Positions 19,271 to 37,374 of a stretch of 64,000 bases of DNA are shown here, in pieces. The notes beneath the pieces are model-generated. The model saw only the letters and a list, made by a program, of their open reading frames with translations. It did no database searches and was not told where the DNA came from. The translations under genes and the position numbers were made by a program. Position 1 is the stretch's first letter; every line of letters starts with the position of its first letter. The stretch lies in assembly GCA_029207755.1 (NCBI GenBank), contig JARCOQ010000003.1, positions 92,396,646 through 92,460,645 of the forward strand, given 5' to 3'. The DNA is from Chamaea fasciata (Eukaryota > Chordata > Aves > Passeriformes > Sylviidae).

Positions 19271-21822
19271 CACAAATATTTCTGTGTTCTTTTTGTAATT
19301 GGATTTTTCAGCTAAGTTCTGTTTCTGTGAACCTCTGAAAAAAACCTAATTTCTTCATGGAATCCTTGTACAGTTGCTACAAAATCCCTCTTACAGAAAC
19401 CACAGAACAACAGCAAAGAAAGGCATTTGCTTTAGTGAATTACTTGCATTAATGTATTTGTAGCTTGCTTTTCAGGTCCAAGGTTTTCATTGATTACAGT
19501 GGAATGTCAGAGGACAAACTAAGAGTTAGATTCAGCAACGTATTTTAGTTTCTCACCCTGTTTTAAAGTGTTTTGTTAAGTCTGAGCACTAGTCTTCTCC
19601 TTCTAGCTCTCACTACAGCTTTCTGGCCCCATGCTCAAAACATCTAAACTACCAAAAGGTTATTATAGAAGTTATCTAATCTAGCATGCAAACTCACTCA
19701 TGTAATCACTGCAACTCATTCCTCCTTCACAAGTACAGATACAAAGCATTTTTAAATTTTTTCATTATTTTTATGGGTTTCTTTCCTTGTTTGCTTTGCC
19801 TTGATAGATTGATGAATGCAAAGGAATCTGAAGTTTGCATAGTATTCTCTTATTTTTCTATTTACTTTGTAATAAAATGTGTGGATGTATTTTTGAGTCA
19901 AAATATCAATATTGAGCTCTTTTATTTTGTGTATGAATATTGAACTTCACAAAGAGCTAGTTAATTTTCACTCATTGAAAGAGATTTTTTTCCCAGGTTC
20001 TTCACCCACTTTCATGTGAGTGTATGAGAAAATGTCAAGCCTTTCTGGAGTATGTTCTCTAGGCAAGCTACACACAAGGGTTCAACATGCATTCAGTCTT
20101 TTCCTCACAGATTAAATTTCATTTTATTAACTAGTCTAAAAACATGTAATAGGACTCACACTCTATTAGGTAATCATTCTGTATTTGCCTTTTGAGGTTC
20201 AACAGCCTGTGACCCAAATTTTCGGAATATGACGTATTTAACTGAGGGGAAATGAGCATTTTGCACCAATCTGTAGAGTACTGTTGTTCTCAAAATTTAA
20301 ACTTCAGAAGTTAATTTAGCAGAACAAATGCCTAAGGGAAAAGCATGCTGCTTTGTTTCGTGCCAATAAAGAAGAAATAAACCTGTGTACAAATACAAGG
20401 TAGTTAAAGTTCCCTCAAAGTAATGTGTCATTCTCAAAATGTGCTAATGCCAAGGTGGAACATGAAAATAGTTTTTGAGTGAGAGCTAAATTAAACCACA
20501 TCAATTCCGTGTTTATTTTTGTTTAAAAGATGTAAATTATTTTGAAATATGTAATATCTGCTTTCAGTAATGTTGCACAGTCAAATATTTTTCTTCCTTC
20601 TGTGGTGTTTACAGAATAAGATAAGAATTCTTGAATGAATCTATTATTGTTCATTTATGGCACTATAAACCTGATGTCTGTAATGCTGTTTTTTATTATT
20701 AAGTGTTATCAATCATATATTTACTGTGGGTTTAGTCAAATGTGTTTTAATTCATGCTTTCATGCAGAAATAACTATATTCAGGTAAAACCAGACTGGAA
20801 ACATTTCCTGTCCTTCTACTTACTTATAAATATATATGTTACATAAATTCAAAAAAACATTTAAAACTTTAACAAAAACCTTATTCTGTTAAGAAATGAA
20901 AAAAATGAACTTAAGCTATAAACAAACCATATGTATATACATACCATGTATTTACATAAAGGTACTGCAAGTTTATTAAATATTTTTTCATGACTATTTT
21001 CCATCTAGTTAATGGCAAAGTGTATCACTCTATGTGAGGAAGAAGACTAAAAGCATCTTAATGTTTTGTTGCTTTATTGTTTAAATATTTAGTATATTAA
21101 AATTTAAAGGAAACAACAGTATAAAAACTGGACAGCAAGAGATAAGTGAAAAGCACAGTCATGCTGTATTTATAAGATCTGTGAGCAATTCAGCATGGAA
21201 ATATTAAACTTTAATTAATTTGCTATGTAAATTTGAACAGCCTAGTTTAGCAAATTCTACTATGCATAAAATGTTTTCTAGCGTAGTTCTCATGTCTTCC
21301 AAAATATTCAATTACAAATAAATTACTTATGTTGGGACAATCTAAATCTTTGAAAAAGAGGAAATTACACTTTTTTCCCCCCCTGAACATTGCAGTAATC
21401 ATCAAACTTTTACTTATTTGAAAAAAATGTGCTTTTTACTTAAGTATTTTTGTTTGTTAAAAATACAGTTGGATGTATGCATTTCAAAATATAAAGAAAA
21501 GTAGCAGCAAGATGTTTTTTGAGTTACTTCACAAAAAAATTCCCTTATTTCTTGCATACTACTGCAACAGGAATTAATATTTGCAATAAAAAAAACTACT
21601 TATTTTTGTATTCTGCTGGCTAACAGGGGAGGCTGTAGATGAAAAATAAACTCCATTTCAATGACTAATTTAGAAGAAAACAAATTATTGTCAAAACAAA
21701 TGTTGCTACTTTGGATTAATTAACTTCTTATTTTAACCTTGACTATTTTTAATTTTAAGTGTAGTTAAAAAGTGATCTCTTACCTTATTTCTCTCTCTCC
21801 CTCAAGCCCTTTTACAAGATAG

Positions 21823-26822
<5,000 letters not shown>

Positions 26823-27011
26823 AATATGATCTGGAGCCATGTGATGATCCTGGTGTTCCCGCCTTCAGTAGACGAATCGGTTTTCATTTTGGTGTTGGAG
26901 ATTCTTTGATCTTTTCTTGTTTCCCTGGATATCGCCTAGAAGGTGCAAACAAACTCACCTGCCTGGGAGGCGGCCGACGTGTATGGAGTGCACCTCTGCC
27001 AAGGTGTGTGG
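26823..27011 (+). CDS. CSMD1: CSMD1 exon encoding sushi domain 6
   Basis: This 189-base exon lies between gtcttcag and gtaggt, phase 1-1. It encodes EYDLEPCDDPGVPAFSRRIG, then FSCFPGYRLEGANKLTC, then GGGRRVWSAPLPRCV. Four cysteines and the conserved Trp make a complete sushi module. The PAFSRR segment is characteristic of this CSMD1 repeat. The last base joins the next exon to give Ala. It is followed by the longest complete intron in the window (17.2 kb). Confidence 0.95.
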
Positions 27012-30000
27012 GTAGGTGGTCACATGCTTTCATTTCATTCATCAAATCCTTAATAGCACATGGCACGTGGCAGAATACTGGGCAGGGAACAAAGTGTTTG
27101 GGTTGAAACAGTTGATCCCCAAGCTGTAAAACCTTTAAAGTCAGTGCAAGATATAAGTAATGCATGTCTCTTTTATTTAGAGAACAAAAAATACCGAGAA
27201 TAATCAGAATTATGCCAACAAATAAGATCAAAATGTTTTGTGAGATAAAATTTAAAAGTGAATATTAAACTTTATGTTTGGCACAGTTAAGTTATAAATT
27301 TCACACTTTGTCTTTTGGGGTAGAGAAACAATGTTAAGACCTTTTAGGAAAGGTCTTACTTTAGAGCCCTGCAGCCGATTTTACGGGTCTTTTTCTCATA
27401 CTGTGTTGTTATTTTTGTAATTCTAAAGTTTCGGGATTTTTGCAGTTTATAAACTGCATCACAGTGTTTTTAAAGTTTATTTTTTTTAAATTAGTGTGCT
27501 GTTGTTAAACATCAGTAACTATGAACTCAAATTGAGTAAACAGTTATTTTCTTGTAAAAGCTCTGGGACTGTATGTTATGAAATGTGTGCAGTTGCTGTA
27601 TTGGTGAGATGATTTAATCTCCACCATGTCAAGTGAACCTCATCAGCTGCTATTGACATAATGCTTCTGAAAAGTCAAATACTTCCACACACCTCTAAAT
27701 GGATTTCCTTACGAGGGTTCTTGTTTTAAATAAGATTATATTTCATGAAGGGAGAAACTCAGCTTCAGCTTCTTTCTTTTATTTATTTTAAAAACCTGGA
27801 TCTCTATAACTGAAAAAGTCACCTACATTGTATATGCATGTAAGATACATAGAAAAACATAAAGTATCTCAAATTTTGTTTTAAAATGGAGTTATTTATC
27901 CTATGAAAAAACAGGCTCTTACAGATGAGAAAGAAACAAAAATAATATGGAGTTTGCCATTTATTTGGAAAGTCTAGATTTAAGTCTTAATATATTTGCA
28001 GCCCTGGGATATTCACTTGGTTTGGGTTGTTTGTTCATTTGTTTTGTTTGGGGTTTCCCTCTTTCAAGGGGGCTTCTCTGTGTTCCACTTAAACATGTTT
28101 AGTTTATTTTAGATATCATAAAATTTTAGTCATCTGCTGAAATATTGTTATCTTGTGCTGAAGAAAAGAGACATTCTATATGATGCACGTTTTTGTAAAT
28201 TTTGTTAACTTTTAGAAATCCTTTCCTAAGTATCTATAGTAATAAAAGACTCATGCCGGACATCTTGAAAATGCTCACTTAGTTATCCTCATAGTGTGAA
28301 CGACACATTGAAAAGCTGAAAAGATTATCAAAGTATCAATTATTATCTTAATGAGGTATCAGCCAATAAATTAGCTGTGAATGTATAGGACTAATGTAAC
28401 CACTTACTGTGCCAGACACAGATATGCCTATATGTTCTCCCAAGCATAATTTAGTGATACACCTCTAATCTTAAGTATATGTGATATGTCTGCCATTATT
28501 ATTAAAATGGAATTTATTTACAGAGAGCCCAACATTTCCTTTGTGTTCCTATGTTTACTTTTGAGTAAATCCTTTGACTGGCCCTGAGACACTTATGTCA
28601 CTAAATCCATGTATGAGATCCCACTTTCAAACTGATTAGTAAAACTTTTAATAAAATATGAAAAGACAAGTGTTACTTATCTGTGTGCCACTTGTCTTCA
28701 TTTGATCTCTTGTAGTGTAGCAGTCTAAAAACATATATAATGCAACTAAATGCAAGGAAAGAAACTTTGCTAGGCAGCTGAGTGAAACTGAGGGGGAAAC
28801 ACATAGTGCTCTTCATAGCTGCTTTCATAAGGGATATGTTTTTTAACACTAAGAGGGTTTACAGAAGTCCCTTTTCTTGTTGCCATGGCATCTAAGACAT
28901 TAGGGGTGAAGATATCCTCTTCCCCTGAAAAGGAGTTCATACAAAGACTTCTTCTTTCTCAGAAGAGTGAAATGCAACTGCTTGTCCTGAAATCTGCTGG
29001 ATTTGGAGTGTACATTCAGAATTAAAACTAGTCTCAATTCAGTGGCACAAATTCATAGGTACATTACTGGACTCAGTAGCCTCTTGATTATTACTTCCTA
29101 ATTGTCATTTCTACAAAGACCAAACTCTCATACGTGATATATATACATCAACAAGGATTCTTGAGTCGTCCTATGTCACATGGTAATACAGTCTTTCAAG
29201 AATCTTTTTATCAGATTCAGGATGAAAGCTCTTCAAATTTAATTGTATTTAAGTTTTAAACTAAACATTCACACAAGCGTATGCTGATTTGTATCACAGA
29301 AGTTGTATTCAGTTTCATCTGCTGTTGAAAAAACCAACAAACCAATAGGGTTTTCAATGGTCTTGCCCTTCTCCATCCAAGTAAATAATTTCAAGTCCTT
29401 CCTCTAGGGTTATCTCAAACATGCTGTGCAATTTTCCTGGTCAGAGAACTATTCATGCCTTTCCACTCTTTCATCTTCCTTGAAGAGTTATTTTCCAGGT
29501 AAAAGAAAAACAGAGTTTGGTAGGTCTAGTTAGTCTAACATAACGATGCTACTATTATTAATTTAGGACTTTGAGTCCTTTATAAAAAACATTATCATAA
29601 CTTTCAGTGACCTTCTCTCCATGCTGTTGGATCTGTCCCTTCACTAGAAAGCAGTTAGTGCCTACAACCACCTATTTGCTACTGTTTGAGAAAAAGAGCT
29701 TTAGTGTTAAAAAGTGTGAAGAAAATCCAAGCCCTTAGGGCTGACTCCCTTTGCACTGTTTAAAGAACACATATTATAATTACACAAGGTGGTGTCAAAT
29801 TTCTCCCATCTCAGAAGACTAAACTTTTTCTATTTTTTTCTTCATTAAAGGGGTGCTTGTGCTATAGAAGCAAATCCCCTTTCTGTTTAGTGAATTTTCT
29901 GTTTACATTGACATGATGTGGCTTTTCAAGAACATCCTGTCCTTCCACCTCTGTATACCAACTGTGGGAACACTGGATCCTCATAGAGAATCTCTCATTC

Positions 30001-31956
30001 TTGAATTGTTTATAAGAAGGTAGTGGGGTCATCCATTAAAAAAATCTCATTTCCTCTAAGAGCTTTCTCAAAACACTCAAATAACAACGGTGGTTTCATT
30101 GACAGTTGTCCGAGTAGCTGATAACTGCAGATAGAACACTCTGCTCTTTTTTACACAAGAATACTGCCTCCCATCTTTCCAGGCATGGTAACTGCATTTG
30201 GGAGAACTGTCACATGAGTTTTACTGAACTGGTGACTCACTGCAACACGTATGCTACGGTTAGGCTTTTCTGCAGTTGCCCACAGTATAAAGAACATAGA
30301 CATTAATTTGAATCAAAAAAGTCTGTCTACCTGTATGTAGCTGTTTTTTGTGATATGTTGTCTCAATGTACATTCACAGTGTTCTTTTTTACCCCTCTCC
30401 TCAAAAGTCACTGTAACTGAGAGGAATGTGACATTAAGGGGAATTCTGCTACTTTTTCATTTTGCACAATGCACAGAATTGAGTAATTAGCATATGTCTA
30501 TAGATAATGTCAAGAGAAAAATATCTTTCTAGCAATACTGACACATGACTACCTGGAAGATAAACATGCATAATCTCTTGAAAAGAAATGTCACTAGCCC
30601 CTGTCTTTTGATTTGAGAGTATTGATGTAAATATCTGGGTTTTAACGATTCTGAAATAACTTGTGACCTTTAAGGATGTTAACCTTATCATCTGGTATCC
30701 TACTGTAATTGATATGTTTGACTCTGTGTGATGGTTTAATTTTCCAGATTTACTTCTGGATAATTTACTTATCATTTAAAATTACAGAGTTTGTATTGTG
30801 CATGTGGGTGAAAAACGAGCTACTGGAGTAACGACAAGTTTCTCCTGATTATCTTTTGTCTAGTTGAGCCTTCCAACCAGAAAACAGCTTTCGTCCCCTT
30901 CATTTGTTTACATTTTATCCAGTGTTATTGTTTGTTATTTAGTTATTATTATTGCTCTAATTATTATTCCAGTATTTTCCAGAAAAAAAACATTCAAAAT
31001 CATGCATTTTGTTAGTAATTGTGATTGTGATGGGTTGCTGAAACTACTTCTACATATATAATTTATTCCCATTATGACATTTGCTTTTCACAGTTGCAAA
31101 TGTTATATATACCTTTAAAAATATGTACCTTTATACTTATTTCATCACTGTGAAGACAAAACTGTCTGTGTGTGGATGCATATTCTTGCCACTTTTTCCT
31201 TCCAGCAATAACTCTTTTTTCCTTTACCTATAATTACACAGTTCTATTATAGTTTCATCTACATTTCACAGTTGACTATTTTTCCTGAGGACAAACATCA
31301 GCTTTTAGTGAGTAGTCCCCCTAGAGTACAGATCCAAGCGTAAAGCTTCAAGGCAGTCACGCACCTCTGCCTATCCACAAAGTTGTGTGAATCTCAGAAG
31401 CTCGGTGAATAGTGGTATCTAGATATGAGGTGGAACAACTTCTTACTGAAGTCTATTGAAGTCCCTGATTATGAGGTTAATGCACACCTAAAGGAGACTG
31501 TCACAATCAGATTTCTGATGTTTTCATACTGTCATCACTAGCCTTCCACATGCTATTTCCAGGAAATCTGTTACTAAGGCACATTTTCTAAGTCTCATCT
31601 AGCAAACCAAGACTATGCTTTTAATCATACTTTTCTTACTTTAGAGTTTGCTTAAAGTCAAACTATTCAGGAGGTTTCTAATACTCTGTATTGGGTTGTC
31701 TTACTGTCAGAAAATTAATTGAAAGGCTCATAGGTTGAGAGAGGCGTTCCTAAAACAAGCCAGCAAACTGGTGAACCAGAAGACCATGAAAGCAAAATGG
31801 AAAAAAAGTTCAAAAAAATAACTTCTAGTTCATTAGAGGTCATAAAAATGATAGAAAGCTTCCATTTACAAGGGTAGGAGAGACTTTTCTGTCCTCTAGG
31901 AAAGATATAAAGTAGTTTTTTTGACTTACACACAATTGTTTTGAGTCTGGTGGAAA

Positions 31957-32013
31957 GAAAAATAAAAAATAAAAAATAAAAAATAAAAAAATAAAAAATA
32001 AAAAATAAAAAAT
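31957..32013. repeat. (AAAAAT)n microsatellite
   Basis: About nine AAAAAT units, one with an extra A, run directly into the GGAGA array that follows. Confidence 0.93.
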
Positions 32014-32236
32014 AAAAAGAGGAGAGGAGAGGAGAGGAGAGGAGAGGAGAGGAGAGGAGAGGAGAGGAGAGGAGAGGAGAGGAGAGGAGAGGAGAGGAGA
32101 GGAGAGGAGAGGAGAGGAGAGGAGAGGAGAGGAGAGGAGAGGAGAGGAGAGGAGAGGAGAGGAGAGGAGAGGAGAGGAGAGGAGAGGAGAGGAGAGGAGA
32201 GGAGAGGAGAGGAGAGGAGAGGAGAGGAGAGAAGGA
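32014..32236 (+). repeat. (GGAGA)n pentanucleotide array, 223-base homopurine tract
   Basis: About 42 perfect GGAGA units form a homopurine strand with no pyrimidine between the T at 32013 and the T at 32237. Such polypurine mirror-like tracts can form triplex (H-DNA) structures. The reverse strand reads as endless LLSSP codons, which is an artefact. The array abuts copy 1 of an unclassified interspersed repeat. Confidence 0.95.
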
Positions 32237-32600
32237 TACATTTTTGGAGAAATAACATGAAATAGCACCTACTGTGTTCTGATGAGATCTATAAAATTAA
32301 AAGGATGTTTTCCTATTTAAACACATCTAAATCGCTTGTTATATCGCTTAAACTAGCACATAGTAAACAAAATTTGTTCATTTAAATATCAGCTGCTTAC
32401 GTGGATCCAATTTAGATTCTTCACTTCCCACATCTGCTAACTATGCGAATCTGCCAAAACACAGCATTCAAAAGACAAGGGCCTTTAACTCATCTTCTCT
32501 ATAAAGGAAAAAAAACTACATGCTTACCTGTAACTTCTCAGACTTGGTGAGGAGTAGAGTACACGTAAAAGCAGAAATGTTTAACAAAACAAGATACCTG
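32237..32600 (+). repeat. Unclassified interspersed repeat, copy 1
   Basis: This stretch matches the reverse complement of 39340-39727. Shared blocks include ttggagaaataa, gaaatagcacc, aacacatctaaatc, cttaaactagca, atatcagctgcttac, tggatccaatttagattctt and attcaaaagacaagg, in the same order and with similar spacing apart from an indel of about 25 bases. Similarity is strong to about 32520 and weak beyond. No coding sense, CR1 or known LTR feature is seen. The family is unknown to me. Confidence 0.75.
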
Positions 32601-32999
32601 TAAGCATGCACATTTCCAGACATGGGCGGCCAAGAAGTAGTGGCTGAGGCAGAAGAGGGAGTTTAGACGGCAGTGTCAAATGCATGTATCTGATGTACAC
32701 TTAAATTATCTCCTTAGAACTTTTTGAAATGTGACTTTATCACTTGTAGTAATCCTCTGAAAAGGTGAGGAAAAGCCTTTAAGTTTTGGTATTCCTATAT
32801 ATGGTAGACTGTGATATACTGATAAAATTCTGAAAGAGTGGAGACATTTCATTCTTTCCTTCCCACTTGACAAAGGTACACTGTTGACTGATTATTGAAG
32901 GCAAGGCATAAAAACCAGAGTGGAGATCCTGTTACAGTGAGTTGCAAAGTACAAAGCTCAGATATAAGTGCCTTCTCTTTTCACAAGACTTTAACTTCA

Positions 33000-33901
33000 T
33001 CAGGAGAGGACAAGCCACACTTGACTCCTTTTGGGATTCCTTTCAAATCTGTCACTAATTTGCAGGGGGTTAATGTCTTTCTCCCTATTAACCCTCTCTG
33101 AGAGTTGCCTTGGCTTTCTTCCGGAAATCCTTCCGAAAGGCCCAGGTTACACCACAAAACCTTTCATCAGGTCTCATGTACCCAGGTCATACTATCTCAG
33201 GGTTTTTTCCTCACCCGAGATTCAAGTGGTTGAGAGTCTTTTGCCCTCTGAAAGGCCCAAGACAGATGCAAGAATGAAACAGAGTCTTCAAGGTCTTGTT
33301 TTTCAAGGTTTCTTGTTTTGTTTATTATTTCTTATCTTACAATTTTCTCTGTGCCCAGCTGAGGTCAGTTCAGCAGCTCAGACACAAGACGACTCCCCCC
33401 CTCTGCGAGGTTTCTGCCTTCTTATACAGATAATTACATGTCTCTTATTTACAATTATGTGCCAAATCCTATCACCTGTACTAAAAAGGTCACCTCTACT
33501 CTGACCCAATTTCCTTGAACTACTTTGTGCCACCATCACAGCAGGAGATGGAGGTCAAGAAGAAGAACTCAGGGCACTGCCCTAAATCCTCTATCTTGGT
33601 TCCCCATTCACCTCCATTCTTAGAACCCCAAAACTACAAAATTTTCCACCCTGTGATAAACTACACTACTGTCTGTCACACCTTTGTCACTTGTGATTCC
33701 TTTCTCAGTGTTAGAAGTTTTTCCCACAGACTGAAGTCAAAGACAGTGTCTTCCTGGGCTCTGTACTAGGGTCTACAAACCCCCTGTACAGATCCCAGAC
33801 CCCCCTGTACAAATCTCAAACCCTCTTGCTTGGGTCCCAGACCTCTCTGCTGAGGTCTGTGACCTTCCAGGGTGCCCAAAGGGATGCCCTGGACTCCAAC
33901 A
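33000..33901 (-). mobile_element. ERV LTR (with adjoining leader-like sequence), reverse orientation
   Basis: The - strand begins TGTTGGAGTCCAGGGCATCC at 33901, an LTR start I associate with songbird ERVs. It carries a TATA-like tgtataagaag (about 33424-33434) and an AATAAA (complement of tttatt near 33318), in the order expected for U3, R and U5. CTGTACA-type repeats lie in U3 (about 33785-33812). The 3' limit is uncertain, so 33000-33200 may be sequence just downstream of the LTR. Open frames of up to 157 codons here are not recognisable viral genes. Confidence 0.65.
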
Positions 33902-33934
33902 ATACTGAGGGGAAAAGAATTATGATTATAATTT

Positions 33935-34110
33935 CAGAAAAAGCAGACAGTCACCATTTGACTTGCTCTTAGAAGTTACACCCTTCAGTAACCCACTGAG
34001 AGTCAATGTCCTTCTCCCCACAACACCCTCTGAGATTGACTTTCTCCCACAGAAAACCTTTCACTAGGTCCAGGTCACACCAGAAAACCCTAAGTAACTT
34101 TGGACCACAC
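33935..34110 (-). mobile_element. Second partial copy of the ERV U5/leader-like segment
   Basis: The + strand runs agtcaatgtccttctcccc, accctctgaga, aaaacctttcactaggtcc, aggtcacacca. This repeats 33075-33170 in the same orientation and order. It is therefore a direct repeat lying on the other side of the LTR start, as expected if two related proviral remnants sit in tandem. Confidence 0.55.
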
Positions 34111-34288
34111 TGATCACTTCATCACATCCAAGGGATCCTGTCTAATGTTACAATCATGTCGTACCCTGATCTGGCCAGTGGGTTTAGGGGAAGGTAGTTT
34201 GTCTGGGTGGTATGTGAGATAAACAACAAGCATTCTCAAGATTAGAGTTAAACAATACTGAATTACCAGGATATCTATATAAAAAAAT

Positions 34289-34294
34289 ATCTAC

Positions 34295-34351
<57 letters not shown>

Positions 34352-34372
34352 TCCTATGTGTGTGTGTGTGGC
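34289..34372. repeat. (CTAT)n microsatellite with a short GT run
   Basis: About 15 CTAT units (34290-34351) are followed by tcctatg and a short GT run ending near 34370. Confidence 0.95.
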
Positions 34373-34978
34373 AGGTTTATTGCAGAACGGTTTGGTTGCA
34401 ATGGCAAGAAGGTATATGGCCACTGGTGTTATAATCTATGGAAATATAAAAAGCATCATTTAAGAAAATATATAAGGAAAAGAAAAAAGAGAGAGAAAGG
34501 ATATAAGTAGATGGCGGAGAGAAAATATATCCCTGCACAACGATTCAGCTATGAGACTATTTGCAACTTAGATGTCCATTGCTCAAAGTGATGATTGTGG
34601 TCTTGATCCCCTCAGGGTGGGGAAATCCCCAAAACATAAAGTTCAGTGGGTCTTTGATAGTTTATGACATTTATGACATTTTCTAATGTTTCTCAGCATA
34701 GTTTAGTCAGTCATGCCTTATCAGAAGGCATGAATACCTTCACGCCTATGTCCCGAATGTCCTGATAACTTCCTTGGGAATAAAGTTTTACATCTGAGCC
34801 AGTTGCCTTTTCCCTTATACGGCTCAAAGGCCAGCTTGTTGCTAAACAAAGGTTGGTTTGTAGTGCTCATCGTCTGGTGATGGGTGCTCACCCCCTCTGC
34901 ACCAGGGCTGCTCTTATTGAGATCAGAGGTTTCACTTATACACATCCAAAATCCATCCTCCTCCTCTTAATTTGGGTC
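34371..34978 (-). mobile_element. Probable ERV 3' end and LTR remnant, reverse orientation
   Basis: On the - strand a purine-rich aagaggaggaggatgg (about 34959-34973) resembles a polypurine tract before an LTR. An AATAAA (complement of gtttattgc, 34376) lies about 590 bases downstream, as in an LTR R region. No gag, pol or env homology is recognisable. The family is not identified and the borders are approximate. Confidence 0.4.
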
Positions 34979-37049
34979 TCTTTTCTGGTCTCAGCAAGGG
35001 ACCCTGCTGCTTTTGCAAATAAATGATTGAGTTATTAACCCTTAACATTCCAGTCTCTCATAAGAGGGAAGAAGCATTAGAATTTGTTCTTTGACTCTCC
35101 TTTATGTGATTGTCTCAACAGTTATATTGTTTTATTTTCAAGCTGTTTTTGTCTGCTTGTTGCCACTTTCCCTGCTCACTATCTCTTATTGAAACTTAAT
35201 TTGACCTGTGTATGACATATAATGAAAATATTATTTGTGCACTAGACAGTGTACACTGTATTCAGCTCAAACTAGCCTCTCATGGAAAGGATTGAAGAGA
35301 GTTCAAACACAACATATCAAGAAATAAACTTAGTTTTGAGTGCTGGGCCTTTTTTTCGGTTTGGTTTGGGTTTTAACCTGCATTATTTCCTGTCTCCCAT
35401 GAGTCATTTATTCTGTATGGAATTCCTAAATCAAGTTGTAAAGAACTTAAATAATAAAGCTGAAAAAAAGTGCTCCTATAGATTTTCATTTCATATTTAA
35501 GGGGTGTTGCTCCTTTCTTAAATTTTATATGGCATGGCACTTGACTTTTTGTAGTGCATTAATACAGTATTTGAATAAAATCTTCACTGAGGTATTTCTC
35601 ACTGGTATTCACATTAATTTATCATATTCAGTTGTTATATTAAATACTACTTGCATAATTGGTAGGATGCTACAATAAAATGTTGATACCACTTAATAAG
35701 CTGTTTCTTTTTAAAAGTTTAGTTAGTATTCATTGCAAAGTCATCAATTGTAATTAATATACTCTCTCATGTTGTAGCACTGAGTTAATTTCCAGTGAGA
35801 TTGAAACAAGTGAGGACCTTGTTAGCATGAACAGCATTGGAGATTTCTTGAGACCCTTGAGATCTGACATTCACTGTTTTCTTTAAAGTCTTTGTAGCAT
35901 AAAATCTGTATTTGAGTTCACCTTTAAAACTCAAACTAAGTCTGAAAATTGCTGTTCATTTTTGGCAAGAGTTTAGGCAGAGAAAGCTCTCATTTAAGAG
36001 CTGCTCATGAACCAGAAATCTTATATAACATCAGGAACTGAGTCTTTGAATCTTCAGATAGAAATAAGGATGTTCATGCATTCAGGACCCACTGTATTTC
36101 AGAATTCTTTTTTTAAATACTATCACATTTAAATTGTTAAGTCTATAGGCTGTTCTCCATCTTATGCAATGTATTCAATATTTATTTGATGGTTTTGATA
36201 ATTTCTGTTTCTTTATCTTAAAAGATTGCATTTTATAAGTACAATCAAAAAGTTGCGTTACTTATTCCTTTCTTTTACTTTCAGCTTTTTGACTCAATAT
36301 TGAAGATTTGCTTGAGTTAGTCTTGGAGTCTTACTGTGTCTGAATCTTTAAAATGTGGTTCCATACAATAATTACAGGTTTGAGTTGTCTCTATCTGAAA
36401 ACTGAAACTTTAGTATTCAGGAATCCCTACATATTTCAGTTGGTCCCCCATGGGCACTCTGATTTTATTTTCAGAATGAGAAGGAGTGCCTTGTATGAGA
36501 TGTCAACTACCTTTGTCTGAGCCCTGGTATGAAATATTATTCACATATAGTTAGAAGGAATAAAGATTGACTCAAGTTATCCTTTTGCCCTCTTTCTGTG
36601 GTTTAACGTTATGTCTGATATGTGTTGTTTCCTGCTAAGACAAATAATGTAGGGGTGTTATGTCCAAAGCTTATTATAAGATGATACTAGAACAAGTAGA
36701 TAAAAATGTCAAAATAATTGAAATACAAAAAAATGCCCATACCTTGGTTTGTGAAAATAATCCCCTGAGGCAAATTGACATTATAAGATTTGTTTTGACA
36801 ATGTGAGTAGTGCCTTTTTTTTCCGTGGCATATGGATTGAGAACTAATTAAGTAAACCACAGAAAAGGATTTGCCTGCTGTTTAGGCCTTCCTTTCCTGC
36901 TGCATTATTCTGTGCATTCGAATGGTACAAAAAATACAGACTAAGAGGTTTGTTTTCAGCAAAGCATTTCAGTAGGGTTTTCACTGAGGCATTCTAACCT
37001 CACCACGATCATACTGGTGTTGCTTAAAGAATATTAAGAGAGGGTGACT

Positions 37050-37193
37050 GTTGTATATCTCTGGGGAATGGTTTTTCCCCCCAAGACCCCTAATGCCTGT
37101 AACCATATGGTTTGACCTTTCCTTCCTTTCTTGACCTAATTGGCTGAGTGCCAGCCATCCTCCCAGAGCTGGAGACCAGATAAGACCCCTGTA
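37050..37193 (+). repeat. Left arm of a 144-base inverted repeat (LTR U3-like)
   Basis: This arm pairs with 37375-37518. Aligned end to end the arms show six mismatches in 144 bases with no gaps, and the first 97 bases are identical. The arm begins gttgtatatctctgggg. It is followed by AATAAA-containing sequence (37232), so I read it as an LTR U3 running into R and U5. Confidence 0.92.
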
Positions 37194-37374
37194 TTTCCTT
37201 GTTCTTTCTCTTGCCCCTTGGAATCCTTCGAGAATAAACATCTTGGAATATTTCTGGGGTAAGAGCCTCTTTTGGAATCTTTTGTCCTGTCCCTCTGAGA
37301 TATCCCTCCAAAGCCTCTCAAGAGCTAGTCCCGGGGGGGGCTGTGGGGGGATATTTTCAGTTCGTGCCCAACAG

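Noticed and set aside
31840..32268. Long open frames of repeated LLSSP on the reverse strand
   Set aside because: They are translations of the GGAGA microsatellite. All three reverse frames show the same motif, and there is no gene context.
33031..33504. 157-codon open frame on the + strand
   Set aside because: It lies antisense across an ERV LTR and leader, which carry TATA and AATAAA signals on the other strand.
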